Assembly: GCA_028753945.1 (NCBI GenBank)
Contig: JAPNXP010000001.1
Location: forward strand, 15,986,501 to 16,050,500
Origin: Hexactinellida sp. DTS-2022
Lineage: Eukaryota; Porifera; Hexactinellida
Reading direction: 5' to 3'
Length of the DNA: 64,000 nt
The translations under genes were made by a program, and so were the position numbers. This document shows, one piece after another, positions 20,880-31,438 of the stretch; the stretch's first letter is position 1, and every line of letters starts with the position of its first letter. The notes under the pieces were generated by a model. It saw nothing but the letters and a program-made list of their open reading frames with translations. It was not told where the DNA came from and did no database searches.

Positions 20880-21042
20880 CAGTGGCGTCGTGCTTGAATA
20901 CATTCTGGGGGGGTGGGCACAGAGTGTCGTAGTTAGTGACCAGATCAATGTTTTTCGGGACAAGCCTCTAAAAAAATGGGGGGGCACAGGTAATTTGAGG
21001 GGGGCCCGGGCCACCCCGGGCCCATAGAGCACGTCGCCACTG
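20880..21042. mobile_element. hAT-type MITE with perfect 8-bp target duplication TGTACACA
   Basis: Left end CAGTGGCGTCGTGCTTG, right end AGAGCACGTCGCCACTG, flanked by TGTACACA at 20872-20879 and 21043-21050. 163 bp, with G/C homopolymer blocks. It sits inside the 3' part of the propeller-like gene. Insert plus duplication is 171 bp, a multiple of 3. Confidence 0.9.
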
Positions 21043-21907
21043 TGTACACATTGATCAGTACATGACTATCAGTGATGAAAAAGCCAATTAATCCAGTTGC
21101 TTCATTCCCCTCACATTCTATCTGATATAACTTATTACCGCCATCTGGTAAAAAAGCACAGAGATTGTATGTGCTATGATGGGAAGAGCGCGTTAGTAGA
21201 ATCCCTCGTGTGTCTAAGCAGCAGTGAGTAGGAACTAATGTCTCTGTATATATGTTTGAGAACACTAGTGTTTCCAATACATTTTCTGTGATTAAGCATA
21301 GCTTGTTAATAGTATAACTTGCCTGTGAATATCGTCCATTATTAAAGTAGGTAGACTTTGTGAGGACAGCCATCTGGTCTCCATTGATCACTAAAGACAC
21401 AATAGTTGAATTGAGCAATAGAGGGAACCTCTTAAAATGACGGAGATTCTCTGTATTTAACGAATAAACTTCAATTAAATCAGATCCTTTGTCAACCGAG
21501 TACATTTCACCATTTCTGTAACAAGCAATGCAATAGGTTACAGGGTATGGAACTAACGCTATTCTGTAATCAGAGAATGAGATTATATTATATGTATTAA
21601 GCGGTACAATTATGTGATCATCAGAGAAATAACTTGTATTTTTGACAAGTAACTTTCCATAACGCCAAGTTATAGCAAACTTAGATACAAAATTTCCTTC
21701 TACTGTGTATATGAAACAATGCAAATCAGGTACAATTCCGTAACCAAACACGAATAGTAGATCTCTCTTGTGATTGAGTGCAACCCCCAGCTTTCTGAAT
21801 AGTATTTGTGATTGCTGAGGAAAATAGAGATCTAATGCTTTGCTTTCTATCTCTGAATAGATTGGGTTATTGAGAGGGATCTCATCCATTTGGTTAATAG
21901 TACGCAC
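20945..21907 (-). CDS. beta-propeller (NHL-like) protein, 3' end altered by a MITE
   Basis: 320 aa on the minus strand, ATG 21907, single exon. The sequence has repeated hydrophobic strand patterns (LGVALNHKRDLLFVFGYG, YCIACYRNGEMYSVD, LVINGDQMAVLTKST) like the blades of NHL-type propellers and distantly like the gene at 61693-62898. No RING, B-box or coiled coil precedes it. The last 32 residues, after LINVY, are encoded by a hAT-type MITE (20880-21042) that brought in a stop. Across the MITE the same reading frame resumes and runs about 51 codons to near 20717, so the original product was probably about 339 aa. Family call is tentative. Confidence 0.5.
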   Translation of the reverse strand: MRTINQMDEIPLNNPIYSEIESKALDLYFPQQSQILFRKLGVALNHKRDLLFVFGYGIVPDLHCFIYTVEGNFVSKFAITWRYGKLLVKNTSYFSDDHIIVPLNTYNIISFSDYRIALVPYPVTYCIACYRNGEMYSVDKGSDLIEVYSLNTENLRHFKRFPLLLNSTIVSLVINGDQMAVLTKSTYFNNGRYSQASYTINKLCLITENVLETLVFSNIYTETLVPTHCCLDTRGILLTRSSHHSTYNLCAFLPDGGNKLYQIECEGNEATGLIGFFITDSHVLINVYTVATCSMGPGWPGPPSNYLCPPIFLEACPEKH

Positions 21908-22790
21908 TGAGAACTTAGTGGAGTTGTCAATTAATGTAATGATATATTAAGATATAAGATACTATAAATGAAATTTGATATTCCTACAATTAGCACATAC
22001 ATTTCTTCATGGTTACATATTACAGTTCACTCTGCTTAATGGCTAATTTGGTCTGAGGATAGATTAATAAGTTACCTAAGTTATGATAACCCACATGTGT
22101 GCATAGTGCGGCCCGCTGGCCCGCGAGAGTTGTTTGAAAATTATATGAATGCGGCCTGAACTTTACAAAGCACATTCAGAATTCAATCCCTTAGTGACTC
22201 GTTTAATACGCATCACAAGAGAGATAACAATTTCGGTTCGCGGTTAGTCATAGTTTGAGATTTGCTAAATTTGTAATCTATTGTAACAATGAATTTTTTA
22301 TAATCAATTGTCACCAACGATTAATTGTTCGTGATGAGTGAATGGTTTTGCTTCCGCTAAAGTTTGGTAGATTTTTATTTGTAAATAACCGACCCCTTTT
22401 TCGACACCATTCAGCTACTTGAGTTGTTTACTTATCCTATAATCCCCTTTGGAAGATAGCCTATAGGTTCCTTTTGAATTTCCATTAGTTTATTTGGGTA
22501 ATTTAGTAAACATAAACATTAAACATTAATATTAGAAAATTTTAAATGCGAAATTCGAATTCAGCATGCTTGTTTACATAACATTTGGAAGTTAGTTTAT
22601 ATCTCAAATATAAATGCGATTTCTATTCCCCCATCACTTTAATGCAATCTAAGATATAGTCCAGCCGCATAACATTAACAAATCAGCAAATTGTTCATTT
22701 TTTTGATAAAAACACCAAAATTTGTACACATGTACTTTGATGTAGTGCGAACTTTTTGGATATGAGGCAATTGAAAGAGTGCCTATATCG
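21908..22790. other. no gene seen; repeat fragments
   Basis: 22095-22160 has GCGGCCCGCTGGCCCGCG and GCGGCCTGAACTTTAC, like the MITE at 7451-7778. 22440-22640 carries one diverged unit of the Helitron-like 141-bp minisatellite and ends in the ATAAATGCGATTTCTATTCC block. 22670-22800 repeats 9400-9560. Confidence 0.5.
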
Positions 22791-22799
22791 GCCATGACA

Positions 22800-23110
22800 G
22801 CTCAATTGTGTCCTTACCCAATCGAGTGACCCCTCTTTCGACTCCATTCAGCTACCTGAGTATAATTATACACGTACCGACCATCTAAAGCCTGATTTGA
22901 TAAAGTTCTTCCATATTTATGGTAAATCACGGTAATTCTCGAATAATTTTATCAAATCACGTTTTAGAGGGTCGGTATGCATATAATTATACCCAGGTAG
23001 CTGAATGAAGTCAAAAGAGGGGTCACTTGATTCGGCAAGGACACAATTTGAGATTGGAATTTTTGACACATTTCTGATACATTCCAGCGTTGCTATGTAA
23101 AATATGGTCA
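22800..23110. repeat. dispersed palindromic repeat, copy 2
   Basis: TGTCCTTACCCAATCGAGTG through AGCTACCTGAGTATAATTAT is mirrored after 22980 by TATAATTATACCCAGGTAGC through CGGCAAGGACACA. The right half matches 9040-9250. The short open frames are repeat-derived. Confidence 0.7.
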
Positions 23111-23209
23111 TGCGATATATCAAATTATCAAATTATCGCAGTGCCATAAAGTACATCAATACTGGTATCCAAAATGGCTCTTTCTGGTGAGCTACTACTA
23201 GAACAAATT

Positions 23210-25578
23210 GAAGTGTAGACTGTAGAGTTCAGTATACTTCGATGCATACTTTATGTAAACCAGGGCGGTTAATTTTCCTGGGTCTAAACGTCGACATAGC
23301 TTGGTTAAAATGAGTCCAGCCTCACTGAATATACGCTCAATAGCTGCTGAAGATGCAGGATCACTTAACAAAATTATTGCCGCACGCCGTAATAGAATAA
23401 ATCAGCAGCTTTCCAGAATGATTGCAAATCTAGTGTGGGACGCGCTGAAGTTCAAACCGTTTAAATTCTGCACACAATAGGACACCCATATCGCTCTCAC
23501 TTTCATCTGTAGTAGGAGGGTGATCATTTGATTCAAATAGGGTGTCGAATAAATTTACAGACTGGGGTTTACCAAATTTTATTGAATTAATTGGTTTTGA
23601 TTTGAAATAATTGGTTTTGATTTGAGATAATAAGTAGTCTTCGGAAAGACTACTTATTATCATTTCTATCTCATTCCTGACTACTGAATCAAAATCGTTA
23701 GCCTCTTTCAGCCAGCTTTGCTTAAATGAAGTTATGTTTTCTCTTGAGAGTTTGCATCCTTTTCTTTAGAATCAATCAAATCTCTAATCTTACATCGAAA
23801 ATTTATACCAGTGAGAAAAAGCAGCTGTCTTTGAGAACGCGCTTCCAGCCTTCCACAATAAGTCCACAATTTATTCTCCATTACTGATCTCAAATGCGCT
23901 GCGGTTTTCTTAGAAAGACTAAGAGTGTTGTCGAAACCCATTTCTTTTCTGAACAATTTGAAGTCAAGTGTTAAGTAATTCAAAGATGACAGGTGTGCAT
24001 TTGGGCCGTTAACCTCCAATTTATCCACAAAATATTTCACATCTGCCATAATCTCCAATGCTGCTTTGCATAAATGCATAGGAGGCAAATTTTCCAAAAT
24101 ATCGAGTTCATCACAAAGTTGATAATGAGTATAGTTTTCCACAGCAGCGTTAAATCTGTAGAAGTATGATCGCCATGGACGAGTGGTTGATTTTTCTGGA
24201 ATAGATACAGGTAACCCTTTAGCCAAATCTGGTCTATTGTTATAAATTGTTTCGATTGTAGAAATTTGATTAATAAATTTGTTTTAATCATTGTGAGGAT
24301 TTTTATCGAAAACATCAGTGACACAAATCGATAAAGCGTGCTCAACACATCCAACATGTCCACCTAGCAGTGCTCGACAAAATGAAATTTTGATAGTGCT
24401 AATTAAGCCACCAGCTCACTTTTTCTGGTGGCTAAAGAATAAATAACTGCCGGTTTAACAAACCACTGATGACTTGACAAAGTTCTGATGCTGTAAAACA
24501 ACACTAATGTTAATTAATACAAATGATGCAACGAAAAATATAATCTACACAAGTCAAATTATTCACAATTTATGGTAGATTAGCTAAGCCACCAAAGGCA
24601 AAATTTGGTGGCTTAAATAAGATTTTTGGTGGCTAACGCCACCAAACCACCTAATTTGTCGAGCACTGCCACCTAGGTTAAATCCTCCTGGATTATCAAT
24701 TCTCCCATCAAACGCTGCTTTCATATTGGCTTCATTGTCTGAACAGATGAAGAAAGGATTCGCGAACTTATTTTTGTCGGTAGTCACAGAATTACGCACA
24801 AATTCGTATGTGTGACAGGCATCTTTCTTCTCTTTCACCATTGGTTCCACTCGTACTGGAAAGTGGAACCAATTAAAATTGCTATCCAACCCACAAGCCA
24901 CTAAAGCACCATACCATAGGGGATTAGATATGTGTGACGTGCGGACCATTAATCAATAATTCCTGCCACACCGAAATCAACTCGTTATACAACCCTGTCA
25001 AATATCATTTGTAGTTTGATTTGTGAATTTTGTTGTTAAGCATACCAGTGATAACTTGTATACGTCCAATAGAGAAATCAAATAAAGAACCTCTTGAATG
25101 GGTTAGACTGGCGGAAAAATTGGCCACATCTGAAACTATCCTAGAATGTGCAGAAATAGAAACGGTTGGATTATTTGCTAGCTGGCCAACAACAAAATTC
25201 TTCAATTGTTAGCATTTTTATAATCAAGGCATTTTCGTTTGGAGGATGGTTCGTGAGACTGCAATAATCGTTTTACATTCAGTGAACTCCAATTATCCGA
25301 CTTGGGGAATGAAACAACATGATTCTTCATTGCCTCAGTCCGCTCTGATTAATCCAACTTGCCTTCTTCGAATCATATTTATACCAAATTTGCATCGACT
25401 TGCAATCTTCACAAATAAGGTAAGGTACAATCTTCCCATCAATTTCGATTGCACGAATTCTTTTGTCAACTTCATTTTGCCTCATCATATTCATAGGAAT
25501 ATCTACCATCTTAGCCTCATTATTATCAGCCAGCAACTTATCTTGAATTGTTTGTTTATCAATAACCGAGAAATACAC
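23210..25578 (-). pseudogene. hAT-superfamily transposase, inactivated
   Basis: Minus-strand pieces in order: a CxxC-containing N-terminal segment (25578-25327, YLICEDCKSM), a segment with GQLANNPTVSISAHSRIV (25205-25005), the catalytic-core-like NPFFICSDNEANMKAAF (24949-24677), GHVGCVEHALSICVTDVF (about 24365-24310), the RPWRSYFYRF insertion-domain region (24226-23732), and the C-terminal dimerisation motif SSAAIERIFSEAGLILTKLC with LVYIKYAS (about 23370-23225). Such enzymes cut and paste hAT elements and create 8-bp duplications. The copy is dead: a TAA interrupts the frame near 24285, frames shift between pieces, and a 301-bp MITE is inserted at 24368-24668. Confidence 0.8.
24368..24668. 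mobile_element. hAT-type MITE nested in the transposase gene, TSD CCACCTAG
   Basis: TIRs CAGTGCTCGACAAA and TTTGTCGAGCACTG; CCACCTAG directly repeated at 24360-24367 and 24669-24676. The interior has several GCCACCA/TGGTGGC inverted motifs. Confidence 0.9.
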
Positions 25579-25619
25579 CTAAATCATTCAAAATTAATCA
25601 GGCAATTCCTTTGATATTC

Positions 25620-25736
25620 CGATGGGTATTCCCATAGGATTCCCGCATGTTACAATTCCCATAGGATTCCCATAGGATTCCCACATGTGGGAAATCCCAT
25701 AGGCTAAAAAAATTTCCCCATCCCACGGCAACCCTG
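25620..25736. mobile_element. GGGAATCC-rich element ending CAACCCTGG
   Basis: TTCCCATAGGATTCCC repeats followed by CCCACGGCAACCCTGG. The same family (CAGGGTTGC end, GGGATTCCCAT interior) forms the centre and right flank of the palindrome at 44.1-44.5 and 47.57-47.72 kb. Confidence 0.55.
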
Positions 25737-26033
25737 GTTTTATCACAGGACGGGAGAAAGATATTATGCTTATCTATAACATATGCTAGCTGTAAACTGT
25801 CCCAATAAATCAAATAATGACATTATTTCCCAAATATGTACATATCTATTTTTATATATTTATAAATTTTATACTCTAAGTATTATATGATTTTCTGTAA
25901 TGAGTCTAATGACTAATACTTGAATCAGCTAGTACAGCTACACATATTACGTACATACGTAATATGCAATTATGTATTACGGTTATTAATGTAGGATCTA
26001 GCAACCATTAAATAGCTCACTTATAATTAGACT

Positions 26034-26933
26034 ATGAATGAACTTAAGAACAATGCTGATTGGCAGGAAATCCTCCACTCAACAGACACATTCCTATTTG
26101 ACTGTGACGGAGTTATATGGCACAGTCTAACGCCTCTCCCAGGGGCTGTTGATGCGGTGTCCTACCTCAAAAAGCTTGGGAAACAAATATATTTTGTAAC
26201 AAACAAGAATACTCAGTCCCGTATCGATACATTCCACAAATTCCTCAAGCTCGGTTTCACAGATATTGCACTTGAGAATGTGTATACTAGTTCCTATGCA
26301 ACCGCACACTATCTAAGGAATGTATTAAAACTGACAGGTAAGGTGTATTTAATGGGCGAGGCAGGTATGAAGACGGAACTCGAAACAGCCGGAATTCGTT
26401 GCTTAGATATAGGTCCAGATCCAATGACAGGTGTATCCAGTAAGGAACTTGAGAACATCAATATAGACACAGAAGTACAGGCTGTTGTTGTTGCTACTGA
26501 CTACAGCTTTGGTTATAAGAAATTAGTTAAAGCATTCTTCTATCTCAAAAACCCAGATTGCCATTTCATTGGGACAAGTGAGGATCAGGTTATCCCTGTT
26601 GGGAATGGTACACTTGTTCCTGGGGCCACAGGCAGCTTTATACAGGCGATAAAATACTCGACTGGCAGGTCTGCTACTGTTATAGGGAAGCCTTACTTGC
26701 CATTCATAGAATGCATAGAAAGTGAGTATCCTTTCGATCGTAGCAGAGCACTGATGATTGGAGATAATCTTATGAGTGATATTCAGTTCGCGAAGAGAGC
26801 TGGGTTAAAGAGTTTGTTGGTTTTGAGTGGAGTTACAAAGCGCGATTATTTCCTATCTGAGCAAGCTAGTCTCCCTACTCACCTAACGCCAGATTACTTC
26901 ACAGACTCTCTCACTTCTCTAAACACTCATTAG
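26034..26933 (+). CDS. HAD-superfamily phosphatase, phosphoglycolate phosphatase / pyridoxal phosphatase type
   Basis: 299 aa, single exon, ATG 26034, stop TAG at 26931-26933. Cytosolic enzymes of this family (PGP, PDXP/chronophin) remove phosphate from 2-phosphoglycolate and related metabolites, or from pyridoxal phosphate. All four HAD motifs are present: nucleophile motif FDCDGVIW (D23 and D25), the threonine motif FVTNKNT, the lysine motif in GKPYLP, and the metal-binding GDNLMSDI. PLPGAVDAVSYLKKLGK and the VVVATDYSFGYKKL cap region are typical of the PGP/PDXP (C2-cap) branch. Length is normal. Which of the two substrates is used cannot be told by eye. Flanked by TE-rich sequence on both sides. 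Confidence 0.88.
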   Translation: MNELKNNADWQEILHSTDTFLFDCDGVIWHSLTPLPGAVDAVSYLKKLGKQIYFVTNKNTQSRIDTFHKFLKLGFTDIALENVYTSSYATAHYLRNVLKLTGKVYLMGEAGMKTELETAGIRCLDIGPDPMTGVSSKELENINIDTEVQAVVVATDYSFGYKKLVKAFFYLKNPDCHFIGTSEDQVIPVGNGTLVPGATGSFIQAIKYSTGRSATVIGKPYLPFIECIESEYPFDRSRALMIGDNLMSDIQFAKRAGLKSLLVLSGVTKRDYFLSEQASLPTHLTPDYFTDSLTSLNTH

Positions 26934-27124
26934 GTCTCTATTCATAGCATTCACTTATCTCCAATTTTATATTGTGTATACTGTTAATATAAATTGCACT
27001 TCTTATACTCCTAGGGTTTTCACTGGGATAGATGACAGGATTTACCACAGACTCTATATTCATCATGACGAAAAATCCACCCTAGTTGAAAATTAGTCAC
27101 AATATTCTACAATATATTCTCATG

Positions 27125-27434
27125 CATAGGCGTCGATATTTTTGGTATCCTTCAAAATCTGGGGGGGGGCAAAAAAGGTTTATCTCTATACCTCATTATT
27201 AATATTATCTCATTTTTAATATCACTACACAATTAACAATAAATTATAATAAATTTGTTTTTGTAACACCTTGCGAATGAATCTGTAGAATGAATAGTCG
27301 CATTCATTGTAAAAAACAATCAATCTATGAAACATCGAGGTTAATAAACTGGGGGGGCCTGGGATACTCGGCCCCCCCAGTTTTAAAAACTAGGGGGGCC
27401 TGCCCCCCCTGCCCCCCCATTAATGACGCCTATG
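27125..27434. mobile_element. hAT-type MITE, TIR CATAGGCGTC, perfect TSD TTCTCATG
   Basis: Left end CATAGGCGTCGATATTTTTG, right end CCATTAATGACGCCTATG, flanked by TTCTCATG at 27117-27124 and 27435-27442. G/C homopolymer blocks inside. A relative is at 50712-50988. Confidence 0.9.
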
Positions 27435-27484
27435 TTCTCATGGCTGTAAAGCAAGGTTAAATCAACTAATGCACCTTGGTTATA

Positions 27485-27684
27485 CAGTCAGGTTCTTTTA
27501 TATTGTACATTCAAGGGACCAAAAATTGTGTTTTTTTGATAATAAAGAGACTTCATAATAAGTGAACTCAACTTAATACAAACCCTATGTAAGTTGTTAA
27601 ACTTGAACCATATGGCTTGTTCATAATGAAAGTTTTTTCACATTAAGCAGACAAAAAATTGTTCACAATAAGCAGACCTGACTG
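27485..27684. mobile_element. TA-type MITE, TIR CAGTCAGGTTC
   Basis: CAGTCAGGTTC at left and AGCAGACCTGACTG at right with TA on both sides; 200 bp. A similar sequence in reverse orientation is in the aldo-keto reductase intron at 55655-55862. Confidence 0.7.
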
Positions 27685-28313
27685 TAATTGCATTACTAAA
27701 CCGGGCCTTCGGATTTATGGCTCATGACGAATACCGACATTTCGATAGCCGAATAAAGTCCATTTCATGTATCGAATTGCCGTGTACGTATCTAAATATC
27801 GGTTCTGCGTCCCATTTAAGCCAAGGCCCGTGTGATCGGCCCCATAGCTCATCCACTTGAACTTTATACAATTATATTGTTGTTATTTTGTCCAACAATT
27901 CATTTTTATTGGTTATTTTCGATCTAGTTATGAGTAACCAGCAATTTATAGTGTTTTTACACTCAATTTTCTTACAGTTATATGACACTATTTTTGTAGA
28001 AAAGTTTAATACTGCTGAATTCAAATTCCACAAGATCACTGACTGTGTAGCGGTTTTTTTTTTCTTGGGGACTATTATTCTCGCCCAGTATAATTCATTG
28101 AAATATGTAATTATTTCGATAAATTTGTATCTTTTGAATTTATTGTTTTTGCACAACGTATATTTATGATCGTATAAGTTAGGCTCGTTTAATACGCTGT
28201 GGTCTTATTCACAAACAAATCTAACCTTTTCATTTATCTCACTTGCATTTATATCTATGATTTCAATAAGGTTCTGTTACCTATTCTATGGTTTGTTAGC
28301 AGTTAGCACTGGC

Positions 28314-28961
28314 ATGCCTAAAGTAGTATCAAAGAGCGTTGCTTGCTCTGACAAGCAGGAGTGCAATGAGTCTCCGCTCAATGTGTACTACTGTCTCTGT
28401 GGGAATATGGCACTCATAATAGACTCCATTATAGATAAGCTGCCGTGTAGGAGACAGGACGGGGCACGGGTAATCGATAAGTCACAGCGAGCGTATAAGT
28501 CTATGTCACAGCCCGGAGATATTGTGTATATAAAGAGAGAGGGAGGGATTGAGAGGCAACTGAGACACAAGTGTGATAAGTGCCACCTCCCTCTCTTCTA
28601 CAACCACTCTGATAGCGACACACGAGCCCTGTTCATACTGAAGGGGAGTCTCGTTAAGAACAGAGAAGACGCAGCTAAAATAGTTAAGAAGGAGACAGCA
28701 CCTAAGAAGATAATGGTGACAAAGATGCTTAAGGAGTATGGGAAGTACAGCTCTGTTACTGTGTCTACTATTGACGAGGATGAACAAGAGCTAGAACAGA
28801 GGGAGTATGAGAACTCGTTTGCTACGAATGCGAGACTTGTGCAGAGACAGCTGGTTAAGACAGATTCTGTTACACGGAAGAGAGCAGCAGAGGTGCAGGC
28901 TATCGAGGATAAGTCGGGTGTTAAGAAGAAGAAGGGGACACTAATTGATACGGAGACTTAG
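28314..28961 (+). CDS. STEEP1: STING ER exit protein (STEEP1/CXorf56 family)
   Basis: 215 aa from the ATG at 28314. The frame is open back to an upstream ATG at 28257, but MPKVVSKSVACSD is the conserved N-terminus of the family, so I chose the inner start. STEEP1 helps STING leave the ER by promoting COPII membrane curvature and is otherwise conserved across eukaryotes. Recognisable blocks are NVYYCLCGNMALIIDSIIDK with two zinc-like cysteines, GGIERQLRHKCDKCHLPLFY with the CxxC pair, SSVTVSTIDEDEQELEQREYE, and the terminal KKGTLID. Length matches the human protein (about 222 aa). Single exon here. If the inner start is correct, the first 19 codons of the open frame are 5' UTR. Confidence 0.9.
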   Translation: MPKVVSKSVACSDKQECNESPLNVYYCLCGNMALIIDSIIDKLPCRRQDGARVIDKSQRAYKSMSQPGDIVYIKREGGIERQLRHKCDKCHLPLFYNHSDSDTRALFILKGSLVKNREDAAKIVKKETAPKKIMVTKMLKEYGKYSSVTVSTIDEDEQELEQREYENSFATNARLVQRQLVKTDSVTRKRAAEVQAIEDKSGVKKKKGTLIDTET

Positions 28962-29084
28962 CCTCTCCATTGGGATATTCATTAACAATCTGTACATATT
29001 CTGTTTAACTCAATTAATCAATATAGACAACCTCTTTCTTTGTCAAGAATTAATTATTATGGGATAAATAAAGCAGGGATATAT

Positions 29085-29225
29085 CCAGGAGTGCGAGACG
29101 CTCATGCTGAAAATATTAATTAGGAGCGCGAAAATTTGAATCTTCTCCTATACCGTAACATTAATTAGTGATTTAGGCGTATAAGAATTTTTATAGACCA
29201 GGTTTAGGAGCGCATTTCTCTGCAA
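29085..29225. repeat. dispersed repeat (GGAGCGCGAAAATTTGAATC family)
   Basis: TCTTCTCCTATACCGTAACATTAATT followed by GATTTAGGCGTAT and AGACCAGG also occurs, in reverse orientation, at 63885-64000. Confidence 0.65.
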
Positions 29226-29229
29226 TAAA

Positions 29230-29911
29230 GTTTAATTAATAAATGGGAAACTGGGGAATAAGGATTATATCCGAAATATAGGTAATGGTTATATGCCGAA
29301 GTACTATTGAAACTTATTCACATAACAGAAAATGCGCAGGTTAAAATTTCCAAATTGCATTTAGAGAATTTATAATTGCTAATGTTCTCAAAATATGGCT
29401 CCTTTTAGTGACACCTGAATTAGACTGAGTCTACTAGCTACTCCAATATTAGATTTAGGACTATCAATTGCTAAACCAGAAGCGCACAACATAATGGTAA
29501 CATGGATCTACTGATATTATTGGCAGTAAGCACAAACTACAGTACAACTAACCCAGGTACGTTATAATCCAGGCCTATTTATTCACTGTTTCAGGGAAAT
29601 TATTCACCCAAGGTCTTTTCCAGGATTATAGTTCTATACTCCTAAAACCCTTTTCCCTGAAATTTATACGACTAAAACAATGGTTTTCTTTCTCCTTTTT
29701 CCCAATTATCTCTAGACGCATTCAGCGGGTAATTAGGCTCATATATAGCTATAGCCTATAAGCGTATGGCGCGCTCCTAGATAATTATATAAATCCATAC
29801 ACTCAACTCAGTTTACGCTTGACATACAATATACCGATATGACAATACGTGTAAATACTAATTAACATAAACAGTTCGCTTGCCCTGTGGCATAGCAGTG
29901 AGAAACACTAA
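29230..29911. other. no gene seen downstream of the P450
   Basis: AT-rich, nothing recognised. The 3' UTR of the minus-strand P450 would extend into this region. Confidence 0.4.
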
Positions 29912-31438
29912 CTAAACTGGTCGCAGTTTAACCTTGAGTCCCCCTACAGGCTTGAGAATGAGTAGGGCAGCTCGTTTAATCTCTTGAGGGATAGATTCCA
30001 ATTCAAAGCTATTAATCACACGCGCTACTGTTACCAGCTCCTCTGTCATTGCGAACTTCTGTCCAATACAGTTCCTGTGGCCAGCTGAGAATGGAATGTA
30101 TGAGAAATTGGTGCCGCCAGGTTTCTGACTGTAGAATCTTGTTGGGTCAAACTTGTCTGGATTATCCCAATATTTTGGGTGACGATGTAACAGGACGATA
30201 GGAATGTTCACAGGTATTCCTTTTGGAATTACATAATCATCTACCATCATATCTTCGTTAATAATACGACTGATAAATGGGACAGAAGGGTACAGCCTCA
30301 GGGATTCCTTTATACACATAGACGTGAACTCGAGAGCATCTAAGTCACGCCACTCAACTCTCTTCCTATCTCCCAACACAGACCTTATCTCCTCTCTACA
30401 CTGTTTCTGTATATCCGCATGCTGTCCCAGTAAGTACAGGGTCCAGGATATGCCAGCTGCCGTGGTGTCGTGTCCCTCAAACAGAAATGTATTCATCTCG
30501 CTCATGATGTCGTCATCTGAGAGGGTGTTCCCGCTAGAATCTCGCGACGTGAGGAGAATATCGATAAAGTCGGGTCTCTCTTTGACTGTTTTATCGCCTG
30601 ACATGATGGCTCGTCTCCGGGCCTGCACTACCGTAAGAGATTCCTGCTTAATCCTGCTACACACTGTGCGCCACCTCTTTCCACTAGCAGACAGCCTGAA
30701 GTAGAAGGGAAGAAAGTTTGGCACATAAGCTATCTGCTCTATTGTGAGCTTAGATGAGTCAAAAATAGCAGAAATATACTCCCTGGCTGTCTCGCTACTC
30801 TCCTCCAGTTGACAGTTGGACTCGTACGAACACGCACACTGTAGGATAACATCTAGTGTGTAGAGAGTAGATTCTTTGCATACATCTACAATAGCAGTAG
30901 TGTCTTTGCTGCCTGCAATATGGGCTTCCCACTTGTTCAACAGCACCTCTGTTGTATCGTTGTAGATAGACATGTAGGATTCTATTATACCCAGATGAAA
31001 TGCAGGTGTTAACAAACGTCTACGAGAGAACCATTTCTTATAGTTTATTACCAATAGACCGAATCCTAAGAACGGAGTTACAATGGAATATGTGTATTTA
31101 TTCTTTGGTGCCAAATCTGGTCCCATCGATAACACCCTACCAGCCAATTCAGGGTCCAATATTCTCACCATGTATTGGAGAGGACCAATCCTCAATCTCA
31201 GTACTTTATCTTCTCTATGCTCATTCACATAGTTTTCGAGATTACTAATCCCACGCTCGTCATTTCCGAATATTTTCAGTGTACCCCAGAGAGGGTCCAA
31301 TTTGGGTCCAGGGAGCTTGTTTAATAGAGACCTCCTCTTCCAAACAAAATAGATTTTGATGATAGAAGTAGTAATTAGGAGTGGAGTTAAAATATAATAG
31401 ATAAAAGGTAGAATGTACAGTAGTACATATTCATCCAT
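29912..31438 (-). CDS. cytochrome P450, CYP4-like
   Basis: 508 aa, single exon on the minus strand, ATG 31438. ER-bound monooxygenase; CYP4 members mostly omega-hydroxylate fatty acids and related lipids using NADPH-P450 reductase. It has an N-terminal membrane anchor (residues about 5-32), a LPGPKLDPLWG hinge, the I-helix oxygen-binding motif FEGHDTTAAGISW, the K-helix KESLRLYP (ExxR), the NEDMMVDDYVIPKG strand, DPTRF, and the haem-binding loop PFSAGHRNCIGQKFA with cysteine 457 as the haem ligand. The glutamate in the EGHDTT motif and the WFSRRRLLTPAFH segment (helix C, heme-contacting W/R) are typical of the CYP4 clan. Complete, with no disabling changes. Subfamily (for example CYP4V) not settled. 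Confidence 0.92.
   Translation of the reverse strand: MDEYVLLYILPFIYYILTPLLITTSIIKIYFVWKRRSLLNKLPGPKLDPLWGTLKIFGNDERGISNLENYVNEHREDKVLRLRIGPLQYMVRILDPELAGRVLSMGPDLAPKNKYTYSIVTPFLGFGLLVINYKKWFSRRRLLTPAFHLGIIESYMSIYNDTTEVLLNKWEAHIAGSKDTTAIVDVCKESTLYTLDVILQCACSYESNCQLEESSETAREYISAIFDSSKLTIEQIAYVPNFLPFYFRLSASGKRWRTVCSRIKQESLTVVQARRRAIMSGDKTVKERPDFIDILLTSRDSSGNTLSDDDIMSEMNTFLFEGHDTTAAGISWTLYLLGQHADIQKQCREEIRSVLGDRKRVEWRDLDALEFTSMCIKESLRLYPSVPFISRIINEDMMVDDYVIPKGIPVNIPIVLLHRHPKYWDNPDKFDPTRFYSQKPGGTNFSYIPFSAGHRNCIGQKFAMTEELVTVARVINSFELESIPQEIKRAALLILKPVGGLKVKLRPV

Noticed and set aside
27872..28169. overlapping open frames on both strands upstream of STEEP1
   Set aside because: Low-complexity, AT-driven translation with no family features, and the two strands open together.
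28257..28313. upstream start of the STEEP1 frame
   Set aside because: The family begins MPKVV, found at the inner ATG (28314). The 19 extra codons resemble a signal peptide that the family lacks.
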